A DNA stretch of 64,000 nt, from contig CAJTCV010000012.1 of NCBI GenBank assembly GCA_910574805.1, forward strand, positions 1-64,000. Direction: 5' to 3'. A model generated the notes under the pieces. The model was not told the origin of the DNA. It saw only the letters and a program-made list of their open reading frames with translations, and ran no database searches. Positions 41,205 to 49,042 of the stretch are shown in pieces. Source of the DNA: Lachnospiraceae bacterium. GTDB lineage: Bacteria > Bacillota > Clostridia > Lachnospirales > Lachnospiraceae. The translations under genes were made by a program, and so were the position numbers. Position 1 is the first letter of the stretch. Every line of letters begins with the position of its first letter.

Positions 41205-41558
41205 ATGACAACTTTAAAAAAAGACCTGATCAAACAGTTTTCTGCAATGACTACCTTTGAGACGATGAAAGACAGCCGACTGGTGCTTATCACGTCCGCC
41301 GGGATGATCATAGGGACTGCTGTTCCCGCAGAAGAAGCGGATCCGGCAGTTTCTTCCATGTCCAGGGTTACAACTGAACTGGTCAGAGGCTATTATAAAG
41401 AAAACAGACTTCCGATGGATGCGCAGCTGGACGGCGATGACGGCTTTTTTACCCTGAAGAATGTAACGATTCAGTCTGCAAATACGACGGCAAATGTTCC
41501 GTTTATGGTTGTTTTCTTCGATCAGGTTATCGGGGTTACGATCATCGGCAATGAATAA
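41205..41558 (+). CDS. Conserved hypothetical protein
   Basis: 117 aa from the ATG at 41205, preceded by GGAGAAAGATATT; ATGs at 41157 and 41190 are in frame but have poorer sites. Reads KKDLIKQFSAMTTFETMKDSRLVLITSAGMIIGT, SMSRVTTELVRGYYKENRLP, FFTLKNVTIQSANTT, PFMVVFFDQVIGVTIIGN: a compact alpha/beta fold, soluble. Not recognised. It is followed by its own terminator and is the first core-type gene right of the island. Confidence 0.6.
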   Translation: MTTLKKDLIKQFSAMTTFETMKDSRLVLITSAGMIIGTAVPAEEADPAVSSMSRVTTELVRGYYKENRLPMDAQLDGDDGFFTLKNVTIQSANTTANVPFMVVFFDQVIGVTIIGNE

Positions 41559-41579
41559 ATAATATTCGGGCTCATGACA

Positions 41580-41615
41580 GTTCCGGAACGCGTATCTGCA
41601 GTCCGGAACTTTTTT
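41580..41615 (+). terminator. Rho-independent terminator
   Basis: GTTCCGGA (41580-41587) pairs with TCCGGAAC (41602-41609), followed by six T residues. Confidence 0.85.
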
Positions 41616-41639
41616 CTCTGAATCTGCAATAGCCCGGAC

Positions 41640-41667
41640 TTGACATATTCCGATTTTCCGATATAAT
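41640..41667 (+). promoter_or_regulatory. Promoter of the queT leader
   Basis: TTGACA (41640-41645) and TATAAT (41662-41667) separated by 16 bases; both boxes are consensus. Confidence 0.85.
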
Positions 41668-41712
41668 CATATTTCGGGAAAGTCCTTAAACATACTGGTC
41701 TTTCAAAGTCAA

Positions 41713-41756
41713 ACGTCAGTTCGAGACCTTCCTGACGTAAAACAAAACTAAAGGAG
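41713..41756 (+). promoter_or_regulatory. preQ1-I-type riboswitch candidate
   Basis: Hairpin arms ACGTCAG (41713-41719) and CTGACGT (41732-41738) enclose a 12-base loop TTCGAGACCTTC, followed by an A-rich tail AAAACAAAACTAAAGGAG that contains the ribosome binding site. This small hairpin plus A-rich tail is the form of preQ1-I riboswitches, whose tail folds back into the loop to make a pseudoknot. The downstream gene is a queuosine precursor transporter, so translational repression by preQ1 is expected. Not verified with a covariance model. Confidence 0.65.
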
Positions 41757-41766
41757 AAAACTGAAT

Positions 41767-42255
41767 ATGAAAGAGAACAAGGTAACATTTCTAACCCATG
41801 CGGCCATGATCGCGGCTGTCTATGTAGTGCTCTGCGCGGTGTTTGCCCCCATAAGCTATGGAGAGATCCAGGTTCGGGTAGCAGAGGCGCTGGTCATCCT
41901 TCCCTTTTTTACGCCGGCTGCCATACCGGGGCTGTTTGTTGGATGCATTATTGCCAATGTCATGGGCGGTTCCATCATGCTGGATGTGGTGCTGGGAAGT
42001 CTGGCGACGCTGATTGGGGCTGTGGGCTCCTGGCATCTGCGCGCGAATCGTTTCCTGGTGCTGCTTCCGCCAATCGCAGCCAATACGCTGATTGTGCCGT
42101 ATGTACTGCGTTATGGATATGGGGTACCGCTTCCCATTCCGTTTATGATGCTGACGGTGGGGATTGGTGAGGTGATCGCCGTGGGTTTGTTTGGAAATGT
42201 ACTTTTAAGTGCACTTGTCCGTTATCGGCGGATCTTTTCTACGACCGGTGCGTAG
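41767..42255 (+). CDS. queT: Queuosine precursor transporter QueT
   Basis: 162 aa, AAAGGAG upstream. Hydrophobic with about five or six membrane helices; GEIQVRVAEALVILPFFTPAAIPGLFVGCIIAN and GGSIMLDVVLGSLATLIGA are characteristic of the QueT (COG4708) S-component family, which brings in preQ0/preQ1 for tRNA queuosine. Full length. Probably controlled by the preQ1-type leader upstream. Confidence 0.9.
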   Translation: MKENKVTFLTHAAMIAAVYVVLCAVFAPISYGEIQVRVAEALVILPFFTPAAIPGLFVGCIIANVMGGSIMLDVVLGSLATLIGAVGSWHLRANRFLVLLPPIAANTLIVPYVLRYGYGVPLPIPFMMLTVGIGEVIAVGLFGNVLLSALVRYRRIFSTTGA

Positions 42256-42320
42256 GTGAACGGAGAACTCTGACGTTTCGGCTGTGAGGCTGAGGCTGGC
42301 TGTGGGAAGGTCAGGGAAAA

Positions 42321-42396
42321 GGCTCCCCTGAGGTGCTGCAGCCCTTTCAGACTGTTAATAAAGAAAGGACTGCAGACGCGGGGAGCCGTCATTTTT
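42321..42396. terminator. Bidirectional terminator between queT and spoVAE
   Basis: GGCTCCCC (42321-42328) and GGGGAGCC (42380-42387) form the base of a long stem with further pairing (CTGCAG, CTTTC/GAAAG) inside; TTTTTT follows on the plus strand. It serves two convergent genes. Confidence 0.8.
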
Positions 42397-42745
42397 TCAT
42401 TTTGGAATCAAATACCAGGCTGGCCAGATATCCGAACACCAGTGCCGCACAGATTCCGGCGGCACTTGCTGTAAAGCCGCCTTTGAAGATTCCGATGAAT
42501 CCGTCTGTATCCACGGCCTCCTGGATTCCTTTCCACAGAGTATTTCCAAAACCGAGAAGCGGAACGCTTGCGCCTGCGCCTGCATATTCCTGAAAAGGGC
42601 CGTACAGTCCGATGGCGCCCAGGACCGCGCCGCCGCAGACCAGAAGTACCATGATGCGTCCGGGCATAAGCTTTGTCTTTTCCATCAGAATCTGCACCAG
42701 CGCACAGATGGTTCCGCCCACCCAGAAAGCGTTGACATAATCCAT
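42389..42745 (-). CDS. spoVAE: Stage V sporulation protein AE
   Basis: 118 aa from the ATG at 42745 with a AAGGAGTGATC site on the minus strand. Membrane protein with helices near 5-22, 28-46 and 92-112; NAFWVGGTICALVQILMEKTKLMPGRIMVLLVCGGAVLGAIG and GFGNTLWKGIQEAVDTDGFIGIFKGGF are highly characteristic of SpoVAE. SpoVA proteins form the channel that moves dipicolinic acid in spore formation and germination. It stands alone, away from the spoVAA/AB genes at 58-59 kb. Confidence 0.9.
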   Translation of the reverse strand: MDYVNAFWVGGTICALVQILMEKTKLMPGRIMVLLVCGGAVLGAIGLYGPFQEYAGAGASVPLLGFGNTLWKGIQEAVDTDGFIGIFKGGFTASAAGICAALVFGYLASLVFDSKMKK

Positions 42746-42871
42746 ATTGATCACTCCTTTTTCACAGTGTCTGCAGGAGAAGAAAAAAATATGTAAAAAA
42801 ATCAAAAAAAGGCTTGCATTTTAAAAAAACATGTGATATAGTAATCAAGTCGACAGGACAGAAAAGAATAT

Positions 42872-42943
42872 GGTAGATTGGTCAAGGGGTCAAGACGCCG
42901 CCCTCTCACGGCGGAAACAGGGGTTCGATTCCCCTATCTACTG
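42872..42943 (+). tRNA. tRNA-Glu (CTC)
   Basis: A full cloverleaf: acceptor arms GGTAGAT (42872-42878) and ATCTACT (42936-42942), anticodon stem CCGCC/GGCGG with loop CTCTCAC giving anticodon CTC at 42905-42907, and a canonical GGGGTTCGATTCCCC T arm. CCA is not encoded. A short hairpin-like run (AGCAGAAACCGGTGAAAAGGTTTCTGCT) with TTCTTG after it is a likely terminator. Confidence 0.95.
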
Positions 42944-43068
42944 TTCACGAGATAGCAGAAACCGGTGAAAAGGTTTCTGCTATTCTTGTTTTCCGGAATA
43001 TGTTTTGCTATAATAAGACGGAATACGGTGCAGGAGGTCTGCAAAGATCATACAGATGGGAGTATTTT

Positions 43069-43929
43069 ATGAGTAAGATAGCGATAGTCACAGACAGTAA
43101 CAGCGGGATCAGCCAGGAGAAGGCGAAAGAAATGGGAATACATGTGCTGCCCATGCCGTTTTTAATTAATGGAAAAGAATATCTGGATGGTATCGATCTG
43201 TTTCCAAAGGAATTTTATGAATATCTGGCGAAGGATGCAGATGTGTCCACCTCACAGCCGTCGCCGGAGTCGGTTCTGGGACTCTGGGACAGGATTTTGA
43301 AGGAATATGACGAGATCGTGCATATTCCCATGTCCAGCGGTCTGAGCGGAAGCTGTCAGACAGCGCGGATGCTGGCGGAGGATTATGATGGAAAAGTGGA
43401 AGTGGTGAATAATCAGCGTATTTCCATCACGCAGGTGTCTTCTGTTCTGGATGCACAGAATCTGGCAGCAGCAGGAAAGAGCGCAGCCGACATCCGCGCG
43501 GCACTGGAGGAGGAAGCGCTGCAGGCCAGTATCTATATTACATTGACCACTTTAAAATATCTGAAAAAAGGCGGAAGAATCACACCGGCAGCTGCTGCGC
43601 TGGGTACGATGCTTCGTTTGAAGCCGGTCCTGCAGATCCAGGGAGAGAAGCTGGATGCATTCTCCAAAGTGCGCACCATGAGTGCGGCAAAACGGGTCAT
43701 GCTGGATGCGATCCGGAATGATCTGGAGAAGCGTTTCGGGGGCTGCAGGATGCGGATCGATGTGGCTCATACGAACAATGAAGCGGCGGCGATGGAATTT
43801 AAGAAAGAGATTGAGACAGAATTTCCGGAGTATCCGGTGATGCTCGTAAATGAGCTGTCATTGAGTGTGGCATGTCATATCGGAGACGGAGCACTGGCAG
43901 TGGCCTGCTCAAAGATTGTGGAAGCGTAG
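43069..43929 (+). CDS. DegV family fatty-acid-binding protein
   Basis: 286 aa from the ATG at 43069 (GGGAG upstream). Begins KIAIVTDSNSGISQEKAKEMG, contains STSQPSPESVLGLWD, IPMSSGLSGSCQTA and LKYLKKGGRITPAAAALGTML, all conserved in DegV proteins. Members bind a fatty acid and in some Firmicutes act as FakB, presenting fatty acids to the FakA kinase. Full length, no partner kinase next to it. Confidence 0.9.
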   Translation: MSKIAIVTDSNSGISQEKAKEMGIHVLPMPFLINGKEYLDGIDLFPKEFYEYLAKDADVSTSQPSPESVLGLWDRILKEYDEIVHIPMSSGLSGSCQTARMLAEDYDGKVEVVNNQRISITQVSSVLDAQNLAAAGKSAADIRAALEEEALQASIYITLTTLKYLKKGGRITPAAAALGTMLRLKPVLQIQGEKLDAFSKVRTMSAAKRVMLDAIRNDLEKRFGGCRMRIDVAHTNNEAAAMEFKKEIETEFPEYPVMLVNELSLSVACHIGDGALAVACSKIVEA

Positions 43930-43960
43930 GGAAGCACAGGGGAAATGAGGATGGGATCCA

Positions 43961-46819
43961 TTGGATAAGTACGAATACCGCCTGAAAGCGGAGCAGATAG
44001 AGACACAGGTAAAGAAAAAGGATTATCAGGCTGCAGCGAAGATCGCAGATACGGTGGACTGGCGGCGGGTGAAGAACCTGAATATGTTGTACATGGTCAG
44101 CGAAATATATGAGAAAACGGAGCGGTATGGAGAATGCATGGAGATCCTCGATATGGCCTATGACCGTGCGCCGGTGGGACGGATGATGCTGTATCGGATG
44201 ACAGAAGTCTGTACAAAGATGCACAATTTTGAAGAGGCCATCTCTTTGTACCGGGAATTTGTAAAGGCTGCTCCTCACGACCAGAGCCGTTTCATCCTGA
44301 AGTACCAGATCTATCGGGAACGGGGATCCAGTGTGGAGGATCAGATCAAGATTCTGAACGAGTACAAGACCCATGAGTATCAGGAAAAATGGGCCTATGA
44401 GCTGGCTGCTCTCTACGATGAGGCGGGGATGCCGGAGGAATGTGTCCGTGAATGTGACGAGTTGATTCTGTGGTTCAGCGAGGGCGAATATGTTATGAAA
44501 GCGCTGGAGCTGAAGATGAAATATGAGCCGCTGACGGTGTCTCAGCAGGAGAAATATAATTATCAACGTCTTGGTGCGGTCTCTGATCTGCCGGAGGAGG
44601 GCGGCGGGGAGCCGGAGCTTCCGGGATTTGATTCCAGCAAGTTCAGTACGGTAAACCTGCAGGCAGAGCTGGCGGAAAATCTGGATGAGCTGTTGAAGGA
44701 AGATGCTACGATTGATCTTCCGGATCTGGGGCTTGCCGGAGCGGAAGGTGCGGCTGAGCCTGAAGAAGAGCCAGAGGAAGATCTGCGGGAGGATGCGACC
44801 ATCGAGCTGCCGGACCTTGGTCTTGACGGAGATAAGACGGAGGCGGATACCGGGGGAGAGCCGGAAGGAAAACCGGAGGAAGATCTGCGGGAGGATGCGA
44901 CAATCGAGCTGCCGGACCTTGGCCTCGACGGAGATGGAACGGAGGCAGATGCCGGGGAAGAGTCGGAAGGAGAACCGGAGGAAGATCTGTGGGAGGATGC
45001 GACGATCGAGCTGCCGGACCTTGGTCTCGACGGAGATGGAACGGAGGCGGATGCCGGAGAAGAGTCGGAAGGAGAGCCGGAGGAAGATCTGCGGGAGGAT
45101 GCGACCATCGAGCTGCCGGACCTTGGCCTCGACGGAGATGGAACGGAGGCGGATGCCGGGGAAGAGTCGGAAGGAAAACCGGAAGAGGACCTGCGGGAGG
45201 ATGCGACAATCGAGCTGCCGGACCTTGGTCTTGACGGAGATGGGGCGGAGGCGGATGCCGGGGAAGAGTCGGAAGGAGAACCGGAAGAGGACCTGCGGGA
45301 GGATGCGACAATCGAGCTGCCGGACCTTGGTCTTGACGGAGATGGGGCGGAGGCGGATACCGGGGAAGAGTCGGAAGGAGAGCCGGAGGAAGATCTGCGG
45401 GAGGATGCGACAATCGAGCTGCCGGACCTTGGTCTTGACGGGGATGATGGTGCAGCCGATGCAGAAGAGGGACCGGAGAAACCTTCGGCAAACGTATCCC
45501 AAAAGAGTTTCCTGGAAAATGCCACAACGGAACTTCCTGTGCTCGGTGCGGAGAAAAAGGCAGCCGAACCGGAAGAAGAGAAAAAAGACACCGGTCTGGA
45601 TGGGAAGGATGCAGATGCGCAGTTTACCGGTCCCATCAGTATAGACGATATTCTGGGAGAGTGGGAGCAGAAGAAGGCACAGACGGAGGCGAAGCTGGAA
45701 GCCGCCGCTCAGACCGAAAAAGTCCGCAGAGAAAAGGTGAAGCAGGAAACGGCTGAGCTTATGAAGCTGATTACGGGCGCTTCCGAAGATCTGCCAAAGG
45801 ATGTGCGCAGAATCCTGGAAGAAATCGATGAAGAGCATGAGATATCGGAAGAGTCTGTGGTGACGGAGGATGATCTGCCGCCGGATCTGGATACAGAGGA
45901 AGAACCGGAGGCAGAACTGGATATCGAAAGTCTGGAGGATGGGGAAGAAAGGGGAGATTCCGGCAGGAGAGAAAATCTGCCAGAAGAGAGCTCCGGAAAC
46001 ATGATACAGGATCTGAAGCGTTCTCTGGCATCCAAAGTGTCGGAGGGGGCGGTGAGCGCTGGACATCTGACCAGAGAGCAGGCGCGTCTGTTTGCGTATT
46101 TTACTTCGGTACAGGGAATGAGCGAGCAGCTCTCCGTACTTTTTAAAGAAGCATATCAGGGCAGCAGGACCAGTTCCTCCAGCGGAAATCTGACGATTAC
46201 CGGCGAGCGCGGGAACGGAAAGACGACACTGGCGATCGATATTGTGAAAGCACTGCAGAAGCAGGACCGGATCGGGGGAAAGCGGCTGGCGAAGATCAGC
46301 GGGCAGAAGCTGAACACCAAGGATATTTACGATGTGCTGACGCAGCTGAAGGGCGGCGCTTTGATTGTGGAGAGCGCAGGGGGAATTTCCGACGCTACCA
46401 TGATGGCCATGAGCCTTGCCATGGAGACGGATACGGGCGGTCTTGTGGTTATTCTGGAGGATACAGCAGAAGAGATTCAGAAGCTGTTTTTGCGGAACCG
46501 CAATTTTGCTTCCAAGTTTGACCATACCATCGATATTCCTGTATTTACCAATGACGAACTGGTGGCATTTGGAAAATCCTACGCGCTGGAACAGGAATAT
46601 TCCTTTGACGAGTTCGGTATTCTTGCGCTTTATGATCGGATCGGAAGCCGCCAGACCAATGATCATCTGGTGACGGTGGCAGAAGTGAAGGAGATCATCG
46701 ATGATGCCATTGAGCATGCGGAGAAGGGAGGCATCCGTCATCTGATTGACAGAGTGACGAGGAAGAGTGTGGATGAGTTCGGCAACCGTCTGATCAGAGA
46801 GGCAGATTTTACAGAGTAG
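43961..46819 (+). CDS. Large TPR / acidic-repeat / ATPase-like protein
   Basis: 952 aa from a TTG at 43961 (GAGGATGGG upstream). Residues 1-200 are TPR-like helices (AAKIADTVDWRRVKNL, FEEAISLYREFVKAAP). Residues 272-508 consist of seven 34-residue acidic repeats around DATIELPDLGLDGD. The C-terminal 260 residues are a P-loop domain with GERGNGKTTLAIDIVKAL (Walker A) near 746 and GGALIVESAGG and GLVVILED as Walker B-like strands. This architecture resembles Lachnospiraceae proteins of unknown function with an AAA-like end. Long frames on the opposite strand in the repeat region are composition effects. Confidence 0.75.
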   Translation: MDKYEYRLKAEQIETQVKKKDYQAAAKIADTVDWRRVKNLNMLYMVSEIYEKTERYGECMEILDMAYDRAPVGRMMLYRMTEVCTKMHNFEEAISLYREFVKAAPHDQSRFILKYQIYRERGSSVEDQIKILNEYKTHEYQEKWAYELAALYDEAGMPEECVRECDELILWFSEGEYVMKALELKMKYEPLTVSQQEKYNYQRLGAVSDLPEEGGGEPELPGFDSSKFSTVNLQAELAENLDELLKEDATIDLPDLGLAGAEGAAEPEEEPEEDLREDATIELPDLGLDGDKTEADTGGEPEGKPEEDLREDATIELPDLGLDGDGTEADAGEESEGEPEEDLWEDATIELPDLGLDGDGTEADAGEESEGEPEEDLREDATIELPDLGLDGDGTEADAGEESEGKPEEDLREDATIELPDLGLDGDGAEADAGEESEGEPEEDLREDATIELPDLGLDGDGAEADTGEESEGEPEEDLREDATIELPDLGLDGDDGAADAEEGPEKPSANVSQKSFLENATTELPVLGAEKKAAEPEEEKKDTGLDGKDADAQFTGPISIDDILGEWEQKKAQTEAKLEAAAQTEKVRREKVKQETAELMKLITGASEDLPKDVRRILEEIDEEHEISEESVVTEDDLPPDLDTEEEPEAELDIESLEDGEERGDSGRRENLPEESSGNMIQDLKRSLASKVSEGAVSAGHLTREQARLFAYFTSVQGMSEQLSVLFKEAYQGSRTSSSSGNLTITGERGNGKTTLAIDIVKALQKQDRIGGKRLAKISGQKLNTKDIYDVLTQLKGGALIVESAGGISDATMMAMSLAMETDTGGLVVILEDTAEEIQKLFLRNRNFASKFDHTIDIPVFTNDELVAFGKSYALEQEYSFDEFGILALYDRIGSRQTNDHLVTVAEVKEIIDDAIEHAEKGGIRHLIDRVTRKSVDEFGNRLIREADFTE
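44774..45484 (+). repeat. Seven tandem 102-bp coding repeats
   Basis: Units begin at 44774, 44876, 44978, 45080, 45182, 45284 and 45386, each coding EEDLREDATIELPDLGLDGD plus a variable acidic tail; a degenerate unit precedes them (DATIDLPDLGL) and another follows (NATTELPVLG). Their high identity suggests recent expansion and likely copy-number variation between strains. Confidence 0.9.
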
Positions 46820-46846
46820 CACCGACGGGGCGGGAAAGGGCAGTGG

Positions 46847-48646
46847 ATGAATTTACTGACAGCAAAAGAGATACAGAAAAGCTATACAGAGAAGGCACTT
46901 TTTACCGGGATTGACCTGGGAGTGGAAGAGGGGGACAAGATCGGGATCGTGGGGATCAACGGGACCGGGAAGTCCACACTGCTTCGGATCCTTGCGGGCC
47001 TGGAAGAGCCGGATGCGGGGACGGTTGTCAGAGGCAGTCAGGTCTATGTCCGGTATCTGCCCCAGGAGCCGGTCTTTCCTCCGGGCATCACGATCTATGA
47101 CTATGTGGTAACTGCCAATAAGACAGAGGATAATGAATGGAGTATCGCCGGAGACAGCAAGACGATCCTGAACCGGATGGGCTTTCCGGATGAGAGTCTG
47201 GTGGTCGATCATCTGTCCGGGGGACAGAAGAAAATGGTGGCACTGGCAGCGGCGCTGGTGGCGGACTGCGATATTCTGCTGCTGGACGAGCCTACGAACC
47301 ATCTGAACAGTGAGATGGTGATCTGGCTGGAGGAAGCGCTGATCCAGAGAAAGGGCGCGCTGGCCATGGTGACTCATGACCGTTATTTTCTGGATCGGGT
47401 ATGTACAAAGATCGTGGAGATTCACAGAGGAAAGCTCTATCAGTATCAGACCAGCTTTTCAGGTTTTCTGGAGGCGAAGGCGGCCAGGGAGGATCTGGAG
47501 CTGGCAACCTATCGGAAGAACAGGAACATTCTGCGGATCGAGCTGGAATGGATGCGGCGGGGCGCAAGAGCCCGCGCCACGAAGCAGAAGGCGCATATCC
47601 AGAGGTATGAGGAGCTGAGGGACAGCACCAGGGCGCCGGCGGCGGATGGAAAGGTGGAGGTGTCTGCGGTTGCCTCCCGTCTTGGCAAAAAGACGCTGGA
47701 GCTTTGCGGGCTGACGAAGAGTTACGGGGAAAGGCTTCTGATCAGAGACTTCAGCTATGTGTTCTGCAGGAAGGACCGAATCGGCTTCGTGGGTCCGAAC
47801 GGATGCGGGAAGACGACACTCATGCGTATGATCATGGGACTGGAGCAGCCGGACCGGGGGCAGGTGATCACGGGGCCTACGGTAAAGATCGGGTATTTTT
47901 CTCAGGAAAATGAAGCGCTGGATCCGGAGCGGCGGGTGATTGACTATATCCGGGATACGGCAGAATACGTACAGACAGAGGATGGCAGCGTGTCGGCCGC
48001 CATGATGCTGGAACGTTTTCTTTTCGACGGGGTGCTCCAGTATTCACAGATCAAAAAGCTGTCCGGCGGGGAGAAACGGCGTCTGTATCTCCTGAAGGTA
48101 CTTATGGAAGCCCCGAATATCCTGATCCTGGATGAGCCTACCAATGATCTGGATATCCAGACGCTGGCGATTCTGGAGGATTATCTGGAGCGTTTTCCGG
48201 GGATCCTGATTATGGTATCTCATGACCGGTATTTTCTGGACAAGACAGCAGAACGTCTGTTCGCATTTGGGGAAAATGGAAGACTCCGGCAGTACGAAGG
48301 TGGATATTCCGCCTATCTGGAGCTCAGACAGCGGGAAGCAGGTGTGCCGGTTTCTCCGGTCAGGACGGAGAGAGCATCCGAACAGAAGACAGAAAAGGTG
48401 AAGACTGCAAAGCTTAAATTTACCTGGCAGGAGCAGAAGGACTATGATTCCATAGAGGCGGAAATTGAGAAGATTGAGGAGAAAATTGCAGATCTGGAAC
48501 AGAAGATCCAGCTGGCTGCGACTGATTTTATGAAACTGAACGAACTGACACAGGAAAAGGAGGCGCAGGAAGGTCTTCTGGAGGCGAAGATGGAGCGGTA
48601 TATTTATCTGAGCGATCTGGCGGAACGGATCCGGGAACAGGAATGA
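46847..48646 (+). CDS. ABC-F family ATP-binding protein
   Basis: 599 aa. Two ATPase domains: Walker A GINGTGKST near residue 36 and GPNGCGKTT near 322; signatures LSGGQKKM and LSGGEKRR; Walker B LLLDEPTNHL and LILDEPTNDL. The linker (residues 210-260, with RRGARARATKQKAHIQRYEEL) and a C-terminal coiled coil (EAEIEKIEEKIADLEQKI) are typical of ABC-F proteins (Uup/YdiF-like), which act on ribosomes and are not transporters. No membrane segment. Role may be translation rescue or antibiotic protection. Confidence 0.9.
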   Translation: MNLLTAKEIQKSYTEKALFTGIDLGVEEGDKIGIVGINGTGKSTLLRILAGLEEPDAGTVVRGSQVYVRYLPQEPVFPPGITIYDYVVTANKTEDNEWSIAGDSKTILNRMGFPDESLVVDHLSGGQKKMVALAAALVADCDILLLDEPTNHLNSEMVIWLEEALIQRKGALAMVTHDRYFLDRVCTKIVEIHRGKLYQYQTSFSGFLEAKAAREDLELATYRKNRNILRIELEWMRRGARARATKQKAHIQRYEELRDSTRAPAADGKVEVSAVASRLGKKTLELCGLTKSYGERLLIRDFSYVFCRKDRIGFVGPNGCGKTTLMRMIMGLEQPDRGQVITGPTVKIGYFSQENEALDPERRVIDYIRDTAEYVQTEDGSVSAAMMLERFLFDGVLQYSQIKKLSGGEKRRLYLLKVLMEAPNILILDEPTNDLDIQTLAILEDYLERFPGILIMVSHDRYFLDKTAERLFAFGENGRLRQYEGGYSAYLELRQREAGVPVSPVRTERASEQKTEKVKTAKLKFTWQEQKDYDSIEAEIEKIEEKIADLEQKIQLAATDFMKLNELTQEKEAQEGLLEAKMERYIYLSDLAERIREQE

Positions 48647-48674
48647 ATAATTCCGGAAAACATTGCGTATCCCC

Positions 48675-48703
48675 TTGACAAAGACAGTCTCAGCGTTTAG
48701 ACT
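48675..48703 (+). promoter_or_regulatory. Promoter of the T-box leader
   Basis: TTGACA (48675-48680), 17-base spacer, TAGACT (48698-48703). Confidence 0.75.
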
Positions 48704-48704
48704 G

Positions 48705-48958
48705 TTTAAGAACAGAAATAAAGGCAGAGATGAAGAGAAGTATGCATAGACTGCTGACAGAGAGAGCCGTCCGTGGCTGGAAGGCGGCTTCAGAATATGG
48801 ATATGCAGAAGGTGGCTTCGGAGCCGGAATGCGGAAGAACAGTAGGCATTCCCGTCTGATCCGCGTTAAGGAGAATGAGGTATGCGGGAGCATACGAACA
48901 AAGGTGGTACCGCGATCCGTCGCCCTTTGCACAGTATCTGTGCGGAGGGTGTTTTTTT
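48705..48958 (+). promoter_or_regulatory. T-box riboswitch (probably valine)
   Basis: Contains the near-invariant T-box antiterminator AAGGTGGTACCGCG at 48901-48914, a GATGAAGAGAAGTA stem I start at about 48729, and a terminator CCCTTTGCACAG-TAT-CTGTGCGGAGGG followed by seven T residues (48923-48958). Uncharged tRNA pairs with it to allow read-through. The first aminoacyl-tRNA synthetase downstream is valS, so tRNA-Val is the expected ligand, but I could not fix the specifier codon. A different gene lies between it and valS. Confidence 0.85.
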
Positions 48959-49042
48959 AATTGCCGGGGCCGTATCTGTGCGGAAAGCGGAGAGATATGG
49001 TGAAAAACACATGGCAGTAGAGAGATATGAAGGAGTTACAGT

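Noticed and set aside
42872-42943. tRNA-Glu as attachment site of the prophage or island
   Set aside because: It lies more than 2 kb right of the right island repeat, among core genes, and no repeat of its 3' end was noticed at the left.
43799-46822. A 1007-codon open frame on the minus strand opposite the acidic-repeat protein
   Set aside because: It mirrors a GC-rich, repetitive coding gene. Its translation is Arg/Leu/Pro-rich without domains, and the plus-strand protein has TPR and P-loop motifs.
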